From contig NZ_CP146275.1 of NCBI RefSeq assembly GCF_037044555.1, forward strand, positions 910,501 through 974,500: DNA of 64,000 nucleotides, read 5' to 3'. The notes below the pieces were generated by a model. The model had not been told where the DNA came from, searched no databases, and saw only the letters and a list, made by a program, of their open reading frames with translations. The position numbers and the translations under genes are program-made. Positions 26,409-36,068 of this stretch are shown piece after piece. Position 1 is the stretch's first letter. Every line of letters starts with the position of its first letter. The DNA is from Pelagibacterium nitratireducens. Lineage in GTDB: Bacteria; Pseudomonadota; Alphaproteobacteria; Rhizobiales; Devosiaceae.

Positions 26409-27692
26409 TTAGCGGCCGATCATCGGCGATGCGAGAACCTTGTCGACCCGATGACCGTCCATATCGACCACTTCAAGCCGCCAGTTTCCTGCTTCGAGCA
26501 CCTCGCCGGTTTTGGGAATATGCTGGAGGTGATCGATGACAAAGCCAGCAAGCGTCTGATAGTCACGATGCGCGGGCAGGGTCAGGCCGAGGCGGTCGGA
26601 CAGATCATCGATCATCAGGCTGCCGGCCAGAAGCCACGAGCCGTCTTCGCGCTGGACGGCCTCGTCGGTTTCACCGTCTTCGAGGTCGGAGCGGAACACG
26701 CCGGCGATAGCTTCGAGCAGGTCGGTGGGCGTTACCAGGCCATCGAAATGACCATATTCGTCAAGGACCAATGCAAGGGGGAAATCGGCGCGGCGCAGCA
26801 GGTCGAGCACGTCGAGGGCGCCTACAGTGTCGGGAACGATCTGGGGTTTGCGCAACAATTTCCGCAGCGCTGCATGGTCGGCGGGTTGGGCGGCAAGATA
26901 ATCGCGCACGACGAGAACGCCGATGATGTTGTCGAACTCACCGCTCGAAACCGGCAGGCGCGAATGACGGGCCTGGGTCAGTTTTGCGCGAATTGTCTCG
27001 AAATCATCGTCGAAGTCGAGCATCTCGACATCGGTGCGCGGGGTCATGATGGAGCGGGCACTGCGGTCCGAGAGACGCAACACGCCGGCAATCATGCGCT
27101 TTTCGTCGCGCTCGATGACACCGGTTTCTGCGGCCTCGGCGACCATGGATTTGATCTCTTCCTCGGTGACGAGGTCTTCTCCGGTATCGCTGCGGCCGAG
27201 CATTCGCAGGACCAGTCGTGTCGACGCATCAAGGAGCCAGACCGCCGGCGCGGCGATCCGGGAAAGGATCTGCATGGGCCGGGCGATAATACATGCCACC
27301 CGTTCCGGGTTGCGCAGGGCAAGCTGTTTGGGAACCAGTTCGCCCACGACCACGGAGAGGTAGGTGATGATGGCAACCACGCCACCATACCCCAGGGCCG
27401 AGGCAACCGGGCCTGGCAGACCCGTATCGATGAGAATCCTAACGAGCACCCCGCCGAGCGTGGCGCCGGAAAACGCACCCGCCACGATGCCGATCAGGGT
27501 AATGCCGATCTGGACCGTGGAGAGAAAGCGGCCGGGGTTTTCAGCCAGTTTCACGGCTGCCGAAGCGCCGGGCTGGCCCCGTTCGGCCATTGATCGCAGT
27601 AGCGGTTTGCTTGCGGACACGATGGCGAGTTCGGACAGTGCGAAGACGCCATTGAGCAGGATCAGACCTGCAACGATAGCAATATCGATCAT
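26409..27692 (-). CDS. Hemolysin-C/CorC family membrane protein (DUF21-CBS)
   Basis: A 427-residue protein with an N-terminal DUF21 membrane domain (about residues 1-190, four hydrophobic segments), a pair of CBS domains (about 205-330) and a C-terminal CorC_HlyC domain (about 345-425). The family (UPF0053) is linked to magnesium/cobalt efflux or homeostasis and is related to CNNM and YtfL proteins; the hemolysin name is historical. It lies downstream of rpoH on the same strand, with about 85 bases between the rpoH stop and its start. Confidence 0.92.
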   Translation of the reverse strand: MIDIAIVAGLILLNGVFALSELAIVSASKPLLRSMAERGQPGASAAVKLAENPGRFLSTVQIGITLIGIVAGAFSGATLGGVLVRILIDTGLPGPVASALGYGGVVAIITYLSVVVGELVPKQLALRNPERVACIIARPMQILSRIAAPAVWLLDASTRLVLRMLGRSDTGEDLVTEEEIKSMVAEAAETGVIERDEKRMIAGVLRLSDRSARSIMTPRTDVEMLDFDDDFETIRAKLTQARHSRLPVSSGEFDNIIGVLVVRDYLAAQPADHAALRKLLRKPQIVPDTVGALDVLDLLRRADFPLALVLDEYGHFDGLVTPTDLLEAIAGVFRSDLEDGETDEAVQREDGSWLLAGSLMIDDLSDRLGLTLPAHRDYQTLAGFVIDHLQHIPKTGEVLEAGNWRLEVVDMDGHRVDKVLASPMIGR

Positions 27693-27778
27693 TGGGGACG
27701 GATCGGCCGTTGGGCCGGTCCGATTTTATCTTTCGGTGGGTTTGCGAGCCCGCTCAATGGGGGAAACCGGGCCGCGCG

Positions 27779-28657
27779 TCAATGCGCGGCCTGGCTCCGT
27801 GCGGCTTCCTTGACGGCGTCCTGCACCTTTTCAAAAGCGCGGACCTCGATCTGGCGGATCCGCTCGCGTGAGACGTCGTATTCCTGGGCCAGTTCTTCGA
27901 GCGTTGAGGGGCTTTCCTGCAGGCGGCGGGCCTTAAAGATCGCCTTTTCGCGGTCGTTGAGAACTTCCATGGCGCCTTCGAGAAGCCCCATGCGTTCGTC
28001 ATATTCCTGGCTCTGGCCCAGCACTTCTTCCTGATCGGGCACATCGTCGATCAGCCAGTCCTGCCATTGGCTGGTGCCTTCGTCGGCGCGCATGGGCGCG
28101 TTGAGCGAGGCATCGCCGGTGAGGCGCTGGTTCATCGAGACCACATCGTCCTCGGTCACGTTGAGGGTCGTGGCGATCTGCTTGATCTGGTCGGGATGGA
28201 GGCTGCCGTCGTCGAGCGCGGCAATCTGGCCCTTGAGCCGACGCAGGTTGAAGAACAGACGCTTCTGGGCGGCGGTGGTGCCGATCTTGACCAGAGACCA
28301 CGAGCGCAGGACATATTCCTGGATCGAGGCGCGGATCCACCACATGGCATAGGTGGCCAGACGGAAGCCCTTGTCGGGCTCGAAACGCTTGACCGCCTGC
28401 ATAAGGCCGACATTGCCCTCCGAGATCACTTCGGAAATAGGCAGGCCATAGCCGCGATAGCCCATGGCGATCTTGGCCACGAGCCGCAGATGGGACGTAA
28501 TGAGTTTCTGGGCCGCCTGGGGATCGGAATGCTCCTTGTACCGCTTGGCGAGCATGAACTCCTCGTCAGGGTGAAGCATGGGAAACTTGCGGATTTCCTG
28601 CAAATAGCGATTGAGGCCGTCTTCGGAACTCAAGACAGGAAGATTGGATTGGGCCAT
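27779..28657 (-). CDS. rpoH: RNA polymerase sigma-32 factor (heat-shock)
   Basis: Directs RNA polymerase to heat-shock promoters. With the ATG at 28657 the protein has 292 residues. Region 2 motifs include EGNVGLMQAVKRFEPDKGFR and the core-binding WWIRASIQEYVLRSW. The segment AQKRLFFNLRR matches the RpoH box that distinguishes sigma-32 from RpoD. Region 4 ends the protein. The frame continues to 28840, but the added residues do not fit the family. Hyphomicrobiales often have two rpoH genes; only one is in this window. It follows rluD closely on the same strand. Confidence 0.95.
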   Translation of the reverse strand: MAQSNLPVLSSEDGLNRYLQEIRKFPMLHPDEEFMLAKRYKEHSDPQAAQKLITSHLRLVAKIAMGYRGYGLPISEVISEGNVGLMQAVKRFEPDKGFRLATYAMWWIRASIQEYVLRSWSLVKIGTTAAQKRLFFNLRRLKGQIAALDDGSLHPDQIKQIATTLNVTEDDVVSMNQRLTGDASLNAPMRADEGTSQWQDWLIDDVPDQEEVLGQSQEYDERMGLLEGAMEVLNDREKAIFKARRLQESPSTLEELAQEYDVSRERIRQIEVRAFEKVQDAVKEAARSQAAH

Positions 28658-28842
28658 TTCTAGCACCCCCTCTCGTAAACCCCCGGATATCTCCGGCGGG
28701 TTGTGGTCCGCACCGACGCCCTTTACGGCACGTTTGCGGACATAATCGGAGCCAATATAGGTCTGAATTGGGCGATTACACCCCTGCTCCGCGAAAATAT
28801 GGTATTCGCGGACTGCATGGTTTGGTGACCGATGTTCCAACC

Positions 28843-29853
28843 CTATAATGCATAGGGGGCGAGCTTAGTTGCGAGGTCGGCAAGCTCGGGGGGAAGTGGG
28901 CTTTCAAACCTGAGGGTCTGGCCGGTCACGGGATGGGCAAAGCCAAGGATCGCGGCGTGAAGGGCCTGCCGGTTCAAGGACTTGATGGTGTGCCCGATAT
29001 CCTGGGGCACCGTATTGATCTTTGTTGCAAATGCCGACCCGTAAACCCCGTCGCCGATCAGAGGATGGCCGATATGGGCCATGTGCACGCGGATCTGATG
29101 GGTGCGGCCGGTTTCGAGCTGGCATTTGACCTGGGCGATGGACCATTTTTGGTCATTGAAGCGGCCCTCGACGCGAAAATGGGTGATGGCCTCGCGGCCT
29201 TCGCGCGGCAGGACCGATTGCTTGAGGCGGTTGTGAGGGTCGCGCCCGATCATGGTTTCGACAGTGCCGACCAGCGGGTTGGGGATGCCCCACACAAAGG
29301 CGGTGTAGGCACGCTCGAGAGGACCGGTGCGGCCATGGTCGGCGAACTGGGCGGCGAGCCCGTTATGGGCCTGCTCGGTCTTGGCGGCGACCATGACGCC
29401 CGAGGTGTCCTTGTCGAGCCTGTGAACGATCCCGGGGCGCTTGACCCCGCCGATGCCGCGCAGGCTGTCGCCGCAATGGTGGATGAGGGCGTTGACCAGC
29501 GTGCCGTCCTCATTGCCCGGTGCGGGATGGACCACCATGCCGGCGGGCTTGTCGATCACGATGAGATATTGGTCCTCGAACAGGATATTGAGTGCGATAT
29601 CCTGGGGTTGGGGTTCGGCCTCGACGGGCTCGGGGGCGGCGAGAGTGATGGACTCGCCGGTCCTGACGCGATATTTGGGCACATCGTTGGTCGTCCCATC
29701 CACGCTGACCGCGCCCAAAAGGATCAAGTCCTTGATGCGGTTGCGGGAAAACAGGGGGAAACGGGCCGCCAGAAATGCATCGAGCCGCGTTCCGGCCTCA
29801 GGTTCGAGGACGGTGGCGTCGTGCCTATCCTGTTGGAGCTGACTGCCCGCCAT
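28843..29853 (-). CDS. rluD: Ribosomal large-subunit pseudouridine synthase, RluA/RluD family
   Basis: A 336-residue enzyme that isomerises uridines in 23S rRNA helix 69 if it is the RluD orthologue. An S4 RNA-binding domain (about residues 20-80) precedes the catalytic domain. The catalytic Asp lies in HRLDKDTSG (near 145), and the LETGRTHQIRVH motif is present. The start has a GAGGA ribosome site six bases upstream. This ATG overlaps, on the opposite strand, the ATG of the next gene. Assignment as RluD rather than another RluA member rests on the S4 domain and length. Confidence 0.9.
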   Translation of the reverse strand: MAGSQLQQDRHDATVLEPEAGTRLDAFLAARFPLFSRNRIKDLILLGAVSVDGTTNDVPKYRVRTGESITLAAPEPVEAEPQPQDIALNILFEDQYLIVIDKPAGMVVHPAPGNEDGTLVNALIHHCGDSLRGIGGVKRPGIVHRLDKDTSGVMVAAKTEQAHNGLAAQFADHGRTGPLERAYTAFVWGIPNPLVGTVETMIGRDPHNRLKQSVLPREGREAITHFRVEGRFNDQKWSIAQVKCQLETGRTHQIRVHMAHIGHPLIGDGVYGSAFATKINTVPQDIGHTIKSLNRQALHAAILGFAHPVTGQTLRFESPLPPELADLATKLAPYAL

Positions 29854-30202
29854 GACCGATCCTCAAACCAATTTCGACAAGGACGAGCCCCTGAGCCCGG
29901 AGGCCGAGGCGGTGATGGCAAAAGCCCGCCGGCGGGCGGGATTGTCCATGCTCGTCATGATGGTGGGGTTTATGGCGGTTGTACTGGCGGTTGTCTATCG
30001 TCTGGCCACCATGGGAAGTGATGTGACCGACCAGTATGCACTGCAATCGATCGCCTTGCCCGAAGGGGCGCAGGTGATTTCGGCACAGGTGCAGGACGGG
30101 CTGGTGACGGTCACTTACGGCGCGGAAAGCGGGCAGGCGATCCGGATTTTCGATGGGGAAACCGGAGAAATGGTGCGCGAGATCGCGGTGGTGGGCGAGT
30201 AG
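29852..30202 (+). CDS. Small single-pass membrane protein (DUF6476-like)
   Basis: A 116-residue protein with one hydrophobic helix (about residues 29-52, LSMLVMMVGFMAVVLAVVYR) and a C-terminal domain of about 55 residues, probably periplasmic. It resembles a family of short proteins found beside rluD in Hyphomicrobiales, I believe catalogued as DUF6476, with no known role. Its ATG shares two bases with the divergent rluD ATG in the sequence CATG (29851-29854). Its ribosome site, a GGAG 14 bases upstream, is poorly spaced, so a later start at 29915 is possible. Confidence 0.7.
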   Translation: MTDPQTNFDKDEPLSPEAEAVMAKARRRAGLSMLVMMVGFMAVVLAVVYRLATMGSDVTDQYALQSIALPEGAQVISAQVQDGLVTVTYGAESGQAIRIFDGETGEMVREIAVVGE

Positions 30203-30223
30203 CGTTTTTGTTGATCGCACTCT

Positions 30224-30327
30224 AGAGCCGTTCAGGATTTGATTGAATCAAATCCTTGGCTCTAAGTCCTTGTTTTGTCGCGTGTCCGAACCGCAAAACC
30301 GTTTCCACTTTTGCTGGACACGCTCTA
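30224..30327. repeat. Two-module intergenic stem-loop repeat, copy 1
   Basis: The first module is a palindrome (GGATTTGATT/AATCAAATCC) inside AGAGCC/GGCTCT arms. The second is GCGTGTCC...GGACACGC around a conserved interior. Further copies lie at 41359 (partial), 54438 and 57093. It resembles the mosaic intergenic elements known in rhizobia. It ends at the stop of sdaA. Confidence 0.85.
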
Positions 30328-31704
30328 GCAATCGGGTACGGCGACGCTCAGTCCGCCGAGCGAGGTTTCCTTGTAGCGTTCGTCCATGTCCTTGCCGGTC
30401 TGGCGCATGGTTTCGATGCAGGCGTCGAGGGGTACGATGTGGCTGCCGTCGCCCTGCATGGCAAGGGACGCGGCGGCGACGGCTTTCACCGCGCCAAGTC
30501 CGTTGCGCTCGATGCAGGGGACCTGGACGAGGCCCTTTATGGGGTCGCAGGTCATGCCCAGATGGTGTTCGAGAGCGATTTCGGCGGCGTTTTCGATCTG
30601 GGCGTTGGTGCCGCCGAGCGCTGAACAGAGAGCGGCAGCGGCCATGGCCGAGGCGGAGCCCACTTCGCCCTGGCAGCCCACTTCGGCGCCCGAGATCGAG
30701 GCGTTGTATTTGATGAGACCGCCAATGGCCGCACCAACCAGCAGCATTTCGGGGATTTTTTCGCGCGTGGCGCCTGGCACATGGGAGATATAGTAGCGCA
30801 GGACGGCGGGGAAAACGCCCGCCGCGCCATTGGTGGGGGCGGTTACGACCTGGCCGCCGGCGGCGTTTTCCTCGTTGACCGCCATTGCGTAGGCCGAAAG
30901 CCAGTCGATGGCCGAATGGAGCGGCATGTCGTTGGCGCCGGCCTTGCCGGAAAGGTTTTCGAAAATGGCACGGGCGCGGCGCTTGACCTTGAGGCCGCCG
31001 GGAAGTTCGCCAGTGGCGTCGAGGCCGCGGGTAATGCAGGCGTCCATGACGTCCCAGATGCCGATGAGGCGTTCTGAGAAGGCCTCACCGTCGAGCCGTG
31101 CGCATTCGTTGCGGCGCTTCATTTCGGCGATCGAGAGATTGGCGGCAGCGCCCATCTCGAGCATCTGATCGGCATTGGCAAAGGGGAAGGGGACGTCGTC
31201 GGCCGGGGTGGCCGGCATATCGCCAGCCTCGATTTCGGCGAGCGTTTTGACAAAGCCGCCGCCGATAGAGAAATAGGTTTCCTCGGCGACGATCTTTTTA
31301 CCGGCATCGAGCAGGGCGAAGCGCATGCCGTTTGGGTGGGTTTCAAGGCGTGTCTTGCGGTCGATAATCAGGTCCGCCTCAGGATCGAGCGCGATGGTTC
31401 GTCCGGGAGCGGGTTCAATGGTCCTGCGGGTGGCGAGTTCGGCAAGCGCGGTATCGACTTTGCCTCTGTCGTAGGTTTCGGGTTCGAAACCGAGGCAACC
31501 GGCAAGGACGGCGGCATTGGTGCCATGGCCGACGCCGGTGAAGGCGAGCGAGCCGTAAAGGGTGATTTGCAGGCGCGCAGCTTCGAGCGCTTCGACGGTG
31601 CGGATCGTATCGAGAAAACGGGCGGCGGCGAGCATCGGTCCCATGGTGTGGGACGATGAGGGCCCGACGCTGACCTTGAACACGTCAAACACCGAGACGA
31701 ACAT
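30325..31704 (-). CDS. sdaA: L-serine ammonia-lyase (iron-sulfur type)
   Basis: Deaminates L-serine to pyruvate and ammonia using a [4Fe-4S] cluster. The 459-residue single-chain form carries the beta domain (starting [22 protein letters not shown]) and the alpha domain with cluster cysteines in [20 protein letters not shown] and nearby. The frame opens at 31776, but the ATG at 31704 gives the standard N-terminus. In a window with serC and serA it provides the opposing, catabolic reaction. Its 3' end abuts intergenic repeat copy 1. Confidence 0.95.
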   Translation of the reverse strand: MFVSVFDVFKVSVGPSSSHTMGPMLAAARFLDTIRTVEALEAARLQITLYGSLAFTGVGHGTNAAVLAGCLGFEPETYDRGKVDTALAELATRRTIEPAPGRTIALDPEADLIIDRKTRLETHPNGMRFALLDAGKKIVAEETYFSIGGGFVKTLAEIEAGDMPATPADDVPFPFANADQMLEMGAAANLSIAEMKRRNECARLDGEAFSERLIGIWDVMDACITRGLDATGELPGGLKVKRRARAIFENLSGKAGANDMPLHSAIDWLSAYAMAVNEENAAGGQVVTAPTNGAAGVFPAVLRYYISHVPGATREKIPEMLLVGAAIGGLIKYNASISGAEVGCQGEVGSASAMAAAALCSALGGTNAQIENAAEIALEHHLGMTCDPIKGLVQVPCIERNGLGAVKAVAAASLAMQGDGSHIVPLDACIETMRQTGKDMDERYKETSLGGLSVAVPDC

Positions 31705-31806
31705 GGCTGGCCATCTCCTGAGAGGTCGAATGGTTCGTTGTCGTTCGAGGGAATAGAAAATTATTGCGCCCGTCAAGCTGATATTGGCGGTATCATTGCG
31801 CGAGTA

Positions 31807-32139
31807 TCAGCGATTATAGGCCGAAATCTGTGCTTTGGTCGCCTTTTCGCGCCAAATCGTTTCAAAGAGGGCGCGGAAATGGTCGGGCTCAAGGCGATCC
31901 ATGCGGATCAGGACGTAGGGATAGTCGCGATAATGATCGGTGATGAAGAAAAGGTCGGGATCGGCTTCGATCAACATGTCGCGTTCGTCGATCGAGGGGC
32001 GCTGAAGGGCGAGAATTCCCGGTTCGCGCTCGCGGAGCAGGAATTTGGTGCCGAGCTTGATCGCAGGTGTGCCGTAGCTGGTCGATCGAACGACGCCGGG
32101 GAAGGTTGAGGCAATTGCAAAGACGTCATCGAAATCCAT
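31807..32139 (-). CDS. MmcQ/YjbR family protein
   Basis: The 110-residue length and the pattern of a MDFDDVFAIASTFPGV start, a central ERDMLIEADPDLFFITDHY segment and YVLIRMDRL match the MmcQ/YjbR family. This fold (CyaY-like) binds DNA in one studied member, but cellular roles are unclear. It is 14 bases upstream of where fliJ ends, on the same strand, so transcription from the flagellar genes could run into it. Confidence 0.85.
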   Translation of the reverse strand: MDFDDVFAIASTFPGVVRSTSYGTPAIKLGTKFLLREREPGILALQRPSIDERDMLIEADPDLFFITDHYRDYPYVLIRMDRLEPDHFRALFETIWREKATKAQISAYNR

Positions 32140-32153
32140 GACGTCTTCCCGGG

Positions 32154-32564
32154 TTAGCGGCGGTAGCGCAGGCGCCCGATTTCGTCGAATTCTGCCTGTT
32201 CGCGCTTTTGCTGCTCGTCTTTTTCGCGCTGGTGTTCGCGCGCATCGAGCAGTTCGACCTTTTTGAGGTCTTCGATGGCTTCGGCGAGTTCGTCCTGGGC
32301 AGCTTCGAGCTTGCCCTTCATGTCCCCGGCCGAGGTCAAGAGATTGTCGCGGCGGGTGATGGCAGCCTTGGCGAATGTCGAATAGGCGAAATGGGCGACA
32401 TCGGAAATGCCGGTCTTTTTGTGCTCGATATCGATCTGCTGGTCGAGTTCGGCGGCCATGCGCTCGAAATCGGCGACCATGGTCTCGATCTGGAGGACCT
32501 GACGGCGCTTCTCGTCCACCTGAAACTTCTTGAGTCGGATCAGGCTCGCGCTCTTGGACTTCAT
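32154..32564 (-). CDS. fliJ: Flagellar export protein FliJ
   Basis: A 136-residue, highly charged, almost fully helical protein with heptad periodicity from about residue 10 to 125, fitting the FliJ antiparallel coiled coil. FliJ is the central stalk of the flagellar export ATPase and links FliI to FlhA. Sequence identity in this family is low, so position is the strongest support: it lies 19 bases after fliI on the same strand. Confidence 0.85.
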   Translation of the reverse strand: MKSKSASLIRLKKFQVDEKRRQVLQIETMVADFERMAAELDQQIDIEHKKTGISDVAHFAYSTFAKAAITRRDNLLTSAGDMKGKLEAAQDELAEAIEDLKKVELLDAREHQREKDEQQKREQAEFDEIGRLRYRR

Positions 32565-32583
32565 GACTTGTACTCCTTACTCA

Positions 32584-33918
32584 TCAAGCCGTATCCCCCG
32601 CCGCCGCCGTTCCCAGAATCGTCGCCAGCAGATTGTAGCCGTCGGCGATATTGGTCCGCTCGTCCGATCGCTGGCTCAAAAACGCCTCCAGCGCCGGGCT
32701 GAGCGCGATGGCGCGGTCAACCTTGGGATCCGATCCTTTCCGGTAAGCCCCCAGCCGGATCAGTTCCTCCATGTCGGCGTAAACCGACATCAGTTCGCGC
32801 GCCTTGCTCAAAGTGGGCCGGAACTCTTCCGGCACGCATCCGGGCATGGTGCGCGAGACGGAGCGAAGAACATTGACGGCAGGATAGCGTCCCCGTTCGG
32901 CAATGGATCGCTCCATCACAATGTGACCATCGAGAATGCCGCGCACGGCGTCCGCAATGGGCTCGTTGTGATCGTCACCTTCTACCAAAACGGTAAATAG
33001 ACCGGTAACAGAGCCCGAATTAACCAGGCCGGGACCGGCGCGTTCCAACAAACGTGGCAATTCTGTGAAGACGGTTGGCGGGTAGCCCTTGGCGGTGGGC
33101 GGTTCGCCCGTCGCAAGGCCGATCTCGCGCTGGGCCATGGCAAAGCGGGTGAGGCTGTCCATCATGCACAGGACGCGCTTGCCCTGGTCGCGGAAATATT
33201 CGGCCAGGGTGAGGGTGAGATAGGCGGCCTGACGGCGCATGAGGGCGGATTCATCGGAGGTCGCGACGACGACGATGGCCTTTTTCATGCCCTCTTCGCC
33301 GAGCTGTTCTGTGATGAATTCCTGGACCTCGCGGCCGCGCTCGCCGATCAACCCGATGATCGAGACGTCCACGTCGGTGTTACGGGCCAGCATGCTCATG
33401 AGAACCGATTTGCCGACGCCCGAGCCGGCAAAGATTCCCATGCGCTGGCCGTCACAGCAGGTGGTGAAGGTGTTGAGGCACCTCACGCCCAGATCGATGG
33501 GGCCACCGACGCGGGCGCGCTCATGGGCGGGCAGGGGGAGGTTGCGCAGCGCGTAGGGCGCGGCGCCGCGCATCAGGGGCGCTCCACCATCGATGGGTCT
33601 GGCTTCGGCGTTGAGGACGCGACCGAGCCAGGAGGTGTCAGGATAGGCGGCGCCGTCATGGCCGGCAAACACCGCCTTGCAGCCGAGCCTTACGCCCTCG
33701 ACAGGGCCGAAGGGCAGGCAGAGTGCCAGCCCATCGCGAAAACCGATGATTTCGCAGGCCAGGTTGGAGCCGGTCTGGGTTTCGATGGTCACGCGGCCTC
33801 CGACGCGCAATTCGCGCACCGGGCCAACGACTTCGATCAGAAGTCCCTGAACCGTCTTGACGCGTCCGAAGACCTCGATCTCATCGATCGCTTCAATGTC
33901 GGAGATCAGGGACTGCAC
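32584..33918 (-). CDS. fliI: Flagellar export ATPase FliI
   Basis: Hexameric ATPase energising type III export of flagellar subunits. Walker A is GSGVGKS, and the downstream [10 protein letters not shown] and [16 protein letters not shown] segments are typical of FliI/SctN. The frame runs to 34077. I prefer the GTG at 33918, which has GGAGAGG four bases upstream and yields a standard N-terminus ([20 protein letters not shown]) and 444 residues; an ATG at 33975 lies directly against an AAGG and adds an atypical leader. The gene is divergent from ctrA. Confidence 0.94.
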   Translation of the reverse strand: MQSLISDIEAIDEIEVFGRVKTVQGLLIEVVGPVRELRVGGRVTIETQTGSNLACEIIGFRDGLALCLPFGPVEGVRLGCKAVFAGHDGAAYPDTSWLGRVLNAEARPIDGGAPLMRGAAPYALRNLPLPAHERARVGGPIDLGVRCLNTFTTCCDGQRMGIFAGSGVGKSVLMSMLARNTDVDVSIIGLIGERGREVQEFITEQLGEEGMKKAIVVVATSDESALMRRQAAYLTLTLAEYFRDQGKRVLCMMDSLTRFAMAQREIGLATGEPPTAKGYPPTVFTELPRLLERAGPGLVNSGSVTGLFTVLVEGDDHNEPIADAVRGILDGHIVMERSIAERGRYPAVNVLRSVSRTMPGCVPEEFRPTLSKARELMSVYADMEELIRLGAYRKGSDPKVDRAIALSPALEAFLSQRSDERTNIADGYNLLATILGTAAAGDTA

Positions 33919-34320
33919 CGCGGCCTCTCCAGTGGAAATGATTCGTACCCAGAATTGGCCACATTGGTAACTCATCCTTAAGGTTATGGCGATATTGCCG
34001 AAAGTTGAGCAATTTTTTTCGCTGCGCATCGGCGCGCGTCCGCTTTCCCCTGTCAGACCCGGTTCAATGAGTCCCAAGAGTCGCTTGAAGGGCTTTCTTA
34101 ACGTTGTGCATTAAGAAAAATTCTTTTCATTTTTCCTTGTATTTCAATGAGTTAACACCTTATTCAGTTAATGCAAATCGCATATTGCCCGACTGAATTA
34201 AACTTTGTTAACTAATTACCGGTAGCTTCGAATCGTACCCAGTAGGGTTTGGTTAAGGGCGTCGGGATCGAGCTGAACGCCCGGTCCCAGCAGGGACTTG
34301 TTGGATTTAAGGGGATTGGC
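33919..34320. promoter_or_regulatory. AT-rich divergent promoter region of ctrA and fliI
   Basis: About 400 bases without a gene. The middle (34095-34220) is conspicuously AT-rich, with five TTAA tetramers: an inverted repeat TTCTTAA/TTAAGAA (34095-34101 with 34111-34117), GTTAAC at about 34151, GTTAA at about 34166, and TTAAACTTTGTTAAC near 34198. Spacings are 6, 9 and 12, none exactly 7. A GANTC methylation site (GAATC) is at 34230-34234 and another (GATTC) near 33940. In Caulobacter, ctrA is controlled by CtrA itself and by GANTC methylation. Confidence 0.6.
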
Positions 34321-35022
34321 ATGCGTGTGCTCTTGATAGAGGACGACAGCGCGACAGCGCAGAGCATCGAACTGATGCTCAAATCCGAGAGTTTCAATGC
34401 GTACACAACCGACCTCGGTGAGGAAGGTGTCGATCTGGGCAAGCTCTATGATTACGACATCATTTTGCTTGACCTCAATCTGCCGGATATGAGCGGGTAT
34501 GAAGTGCTGCGCACGCTGCGCGTTGCGAAGGTTCAGACCCCCATCCTCATTCTCTCAGGTCTGGCAGGGATCGAAGACAAGGTACGCGGTCTGGGCTTCG
34601 GCGCCGACGATTACATGACCAAGCCGTTCCACAAGGACGAACTGGTCGCCCGCATTCACGCCATCGTGCGCCGGTCCAAGGGCCATGCGCAGTCGGTCAT
34701 CAACACCGGCGATCTTTCCGTCAACCTCGATACCAAGACCGTCGAAGTTGGTGGTCAGCGCGTGCACCTGACGGGCAAGGAATACCAGATGCTCGAGTTG
34801 CTCTCGCTGCGCAAGGGTACGACGCTCACCAAGGAAATGTTCCTCAACCATCTCTATGGCGGGATGGACGAGCCGGAACTGAAAATCATCGACGTGTTCA
34901 TCTGCAAGCTGCGCAAGAAGCTTTCGGTGGCCACGGCCGGCAAGAACTATATCGAGACCGTCTGGGGCCGCGGCTATGTGCTGCGTGAGCCCGACGAAAA
35001 CGAGTTGGCCGAGAGCGCCTGA
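34321..35022 (+). CDS. ctrA: Cell-cycle response regulator CtrA
   Basis: Master regulator of the alphaproteobacterial cell cycle, controlling division, flagellar and envelope genes and often replication. It has 233 residues: a receiver domain ([10 protein letters not shown] start, phospho-acceptor Asp51 in [11 protein letters not shown], Lys in [10 protein letters not shown]) and an OmpR-type winged helix (about 125-225) with [10 protein letters not shown] and [10 protein letters not shown]. The frame opens upstream, but MRVLLIEDD is the invariant family start. Its phosphotransfer partner gene chpT lies 1.6 kb downstream and the antagonist sciP 15 kb away. A strong terminator follows. Confidence 0.98.
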   Translation: MRVLLIEDDSATAQSIELMLKSESFNAYTTDLGEEGVDLGKLYDYDIILLDLNLPDMSGYEVLRTLRVAKVQTPILILSGLAGIEDKVRGLGFGADDYMTKPFHKDELVARIHAIVRRSKGHAQSVINTGDLSVNLDTKTVEVGGQRVHLTGKEYQMLELLSLRKGTTLTKEMFLNHLYGGMDEPELKIIDVFICKLRKKLSVATAGKNYIETVWGRGYVLREPDENELAESA

Positions 35023-35049
35023 TCGGCCCTGACAAGTCTGCTGAATTCA

Positions 35050-35081
35050 AAGGCCCGTGCGATCCCCCTCGCACGGGCCTT
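35050..35081. terminator. Strong terminator after ctrA
   Basis: A perfect 13-base stem (AAGGCCCGTGCGA with TCGCACGGGCCTT) surrounds a TCCCCC loop. It separates ctrA from the converging DUF2189 gene ending at 35095. The T-run is short (TTGTTC). Confidence 0.85.
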
Positions 35082-35094
35082 GTTCGTTGCGGGC

Positions 35095-35886
35095 TCAGAC
35101 CACCAGCTTGCGGTAGAGGTGCCAGGTCGCGTGTCCGAGCATGGGCAGAGCGAGGGCAAGGCCGACAAAGAGCGGGATCGATGCGACAAAGAGCGTGACC
35201 GCGACCACGAGACCGAAAATTGTCATCTGAACCGGGTTGGTGGTGAAGGCGCGCACTGAAACGGCAACCGCTTCGCCAGCACTTCCGCCGCGATCGACGA
35301 GCAACGGGAACGCGATTGCCGTTGTGGCGAGGACGACAAAGGCAAAGCCGAGCCCGACAAGATTGCCCCAGACCAGAAGGCTCCAGCCCTGCGCTGTGGT
35401 GAAGGTCTCGATGAGCAGCGCGATCAGCGTTGCGGGCGGGTTTGCCCCGAAATGGGCATCATAGACGGCATTGGCCGCGGTGAGCCAGAGCGCGAAGACC
35501 ACGGCCAGCATTGCGCCCAGAATGACAATCGAACCGATCGCAGGGTGTTTGAGCACGCTCAAGGCGTGACGGGGGCTGTCGTCTTCGCCCTGTTCTCGGC
35601 GCCGGCTGAGCTCATAGAGACCGATGGCGGCGAGTGGGCCGATCAGCGCAAACCCGGCCGCCAAGGGATAGAGCAGGGGAAACGTCGCGCCACCGGCGCT
35701 CCAGACGGCGAGCACGATGCCGACTGCGGGATAGATGAGAGCCAGAAACAGGTAATGGGATGGATGGCGCCAGAAATCGGAAACGCCCTTGCCGAGGGCG
35801 TTGAAAACGTCGCCGGTCGAGATCGTGCGGATGGCGCGTTCGGACGTGTGGGATTGGGCAAGGGCGGGGTTGGAAGACACGGGCAT
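35095..35886 (-). CDS. DUF2189 membrane protein
   Basis: A 263-residue protein with six predicted membrane segments. The soluble start ends in IRTISTGDVFNALGKGVSDFW, followed by HPSHYLFLALIYP, the characteristic opening of the DUF2189 family. The family is widespread in alphaproteobacteria and of unknown function; a role in envelope or cytochrome-linked processes has been guessed but I know of no proof. It converges on ctrA. Confidence 0.85.
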   Translation of the reverse strand: MPVSSNPALAQSHTSERAIRTISTGDVFNALGKGVSDFWRHPSHYLFLALIYPAVGIVLAVWSAGGATFPLLYPLAAGFALIGPLAAIGLYELSRRREQGEDDSPRHALSVLKHPAIGSIVILGAMLAVVFALWLTAANAVYDAHFGANPPATLIALLIETFTTAQGWSLLVWGNLVGLGFAFVVLATTAIAFPLLVDRGGSAGEAVAVSVRAFTTNPVQMTIFGLVVAVTLFVASIPLFVGLALALPMLGHATWHLYRKLVV

Positions 35887-36029
35887 GCTTATCTCCTCGG
35901 TTCACAAGGAGCGCGGTGCCTCGCATTTCCCCCGGGCGCGGGCACACCGCGCTGCACGGAGCGTTACCAGTATGCGCAACGCAACGGATTGAGCATACAG
36001 CAATTTGCGATGATGCGGCATGCCCCGTC

Positions 36030-36043
36030 ACACACATGTGTGT
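36030..36043. promoter_or_regulatory. Perfect 14-base palindrome between DUF2189 and cheY-like genes
   Basis: ACACACATGTGTGT is fully self-complementary. It lies 26 bases past the stop of the CheY-like gene and 144 bases before the DUF2189 start. It may be a protein-binding site; it has no stem length or T-run to act as a terminator. Confidence 0.3.
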
Positions 36044-36068
36044 AGCGCCGATCTCCCAGCCCGGTGCC

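Noticed and set aside
34151..34212. Exact CtrA boxes in the ctrA promoter
   Set aside because: TTAA pairs are present but spaced 6, 9 or 12 bases, so none meets TTAA-N7-TTAA; reported only as a TTAA-rich region.
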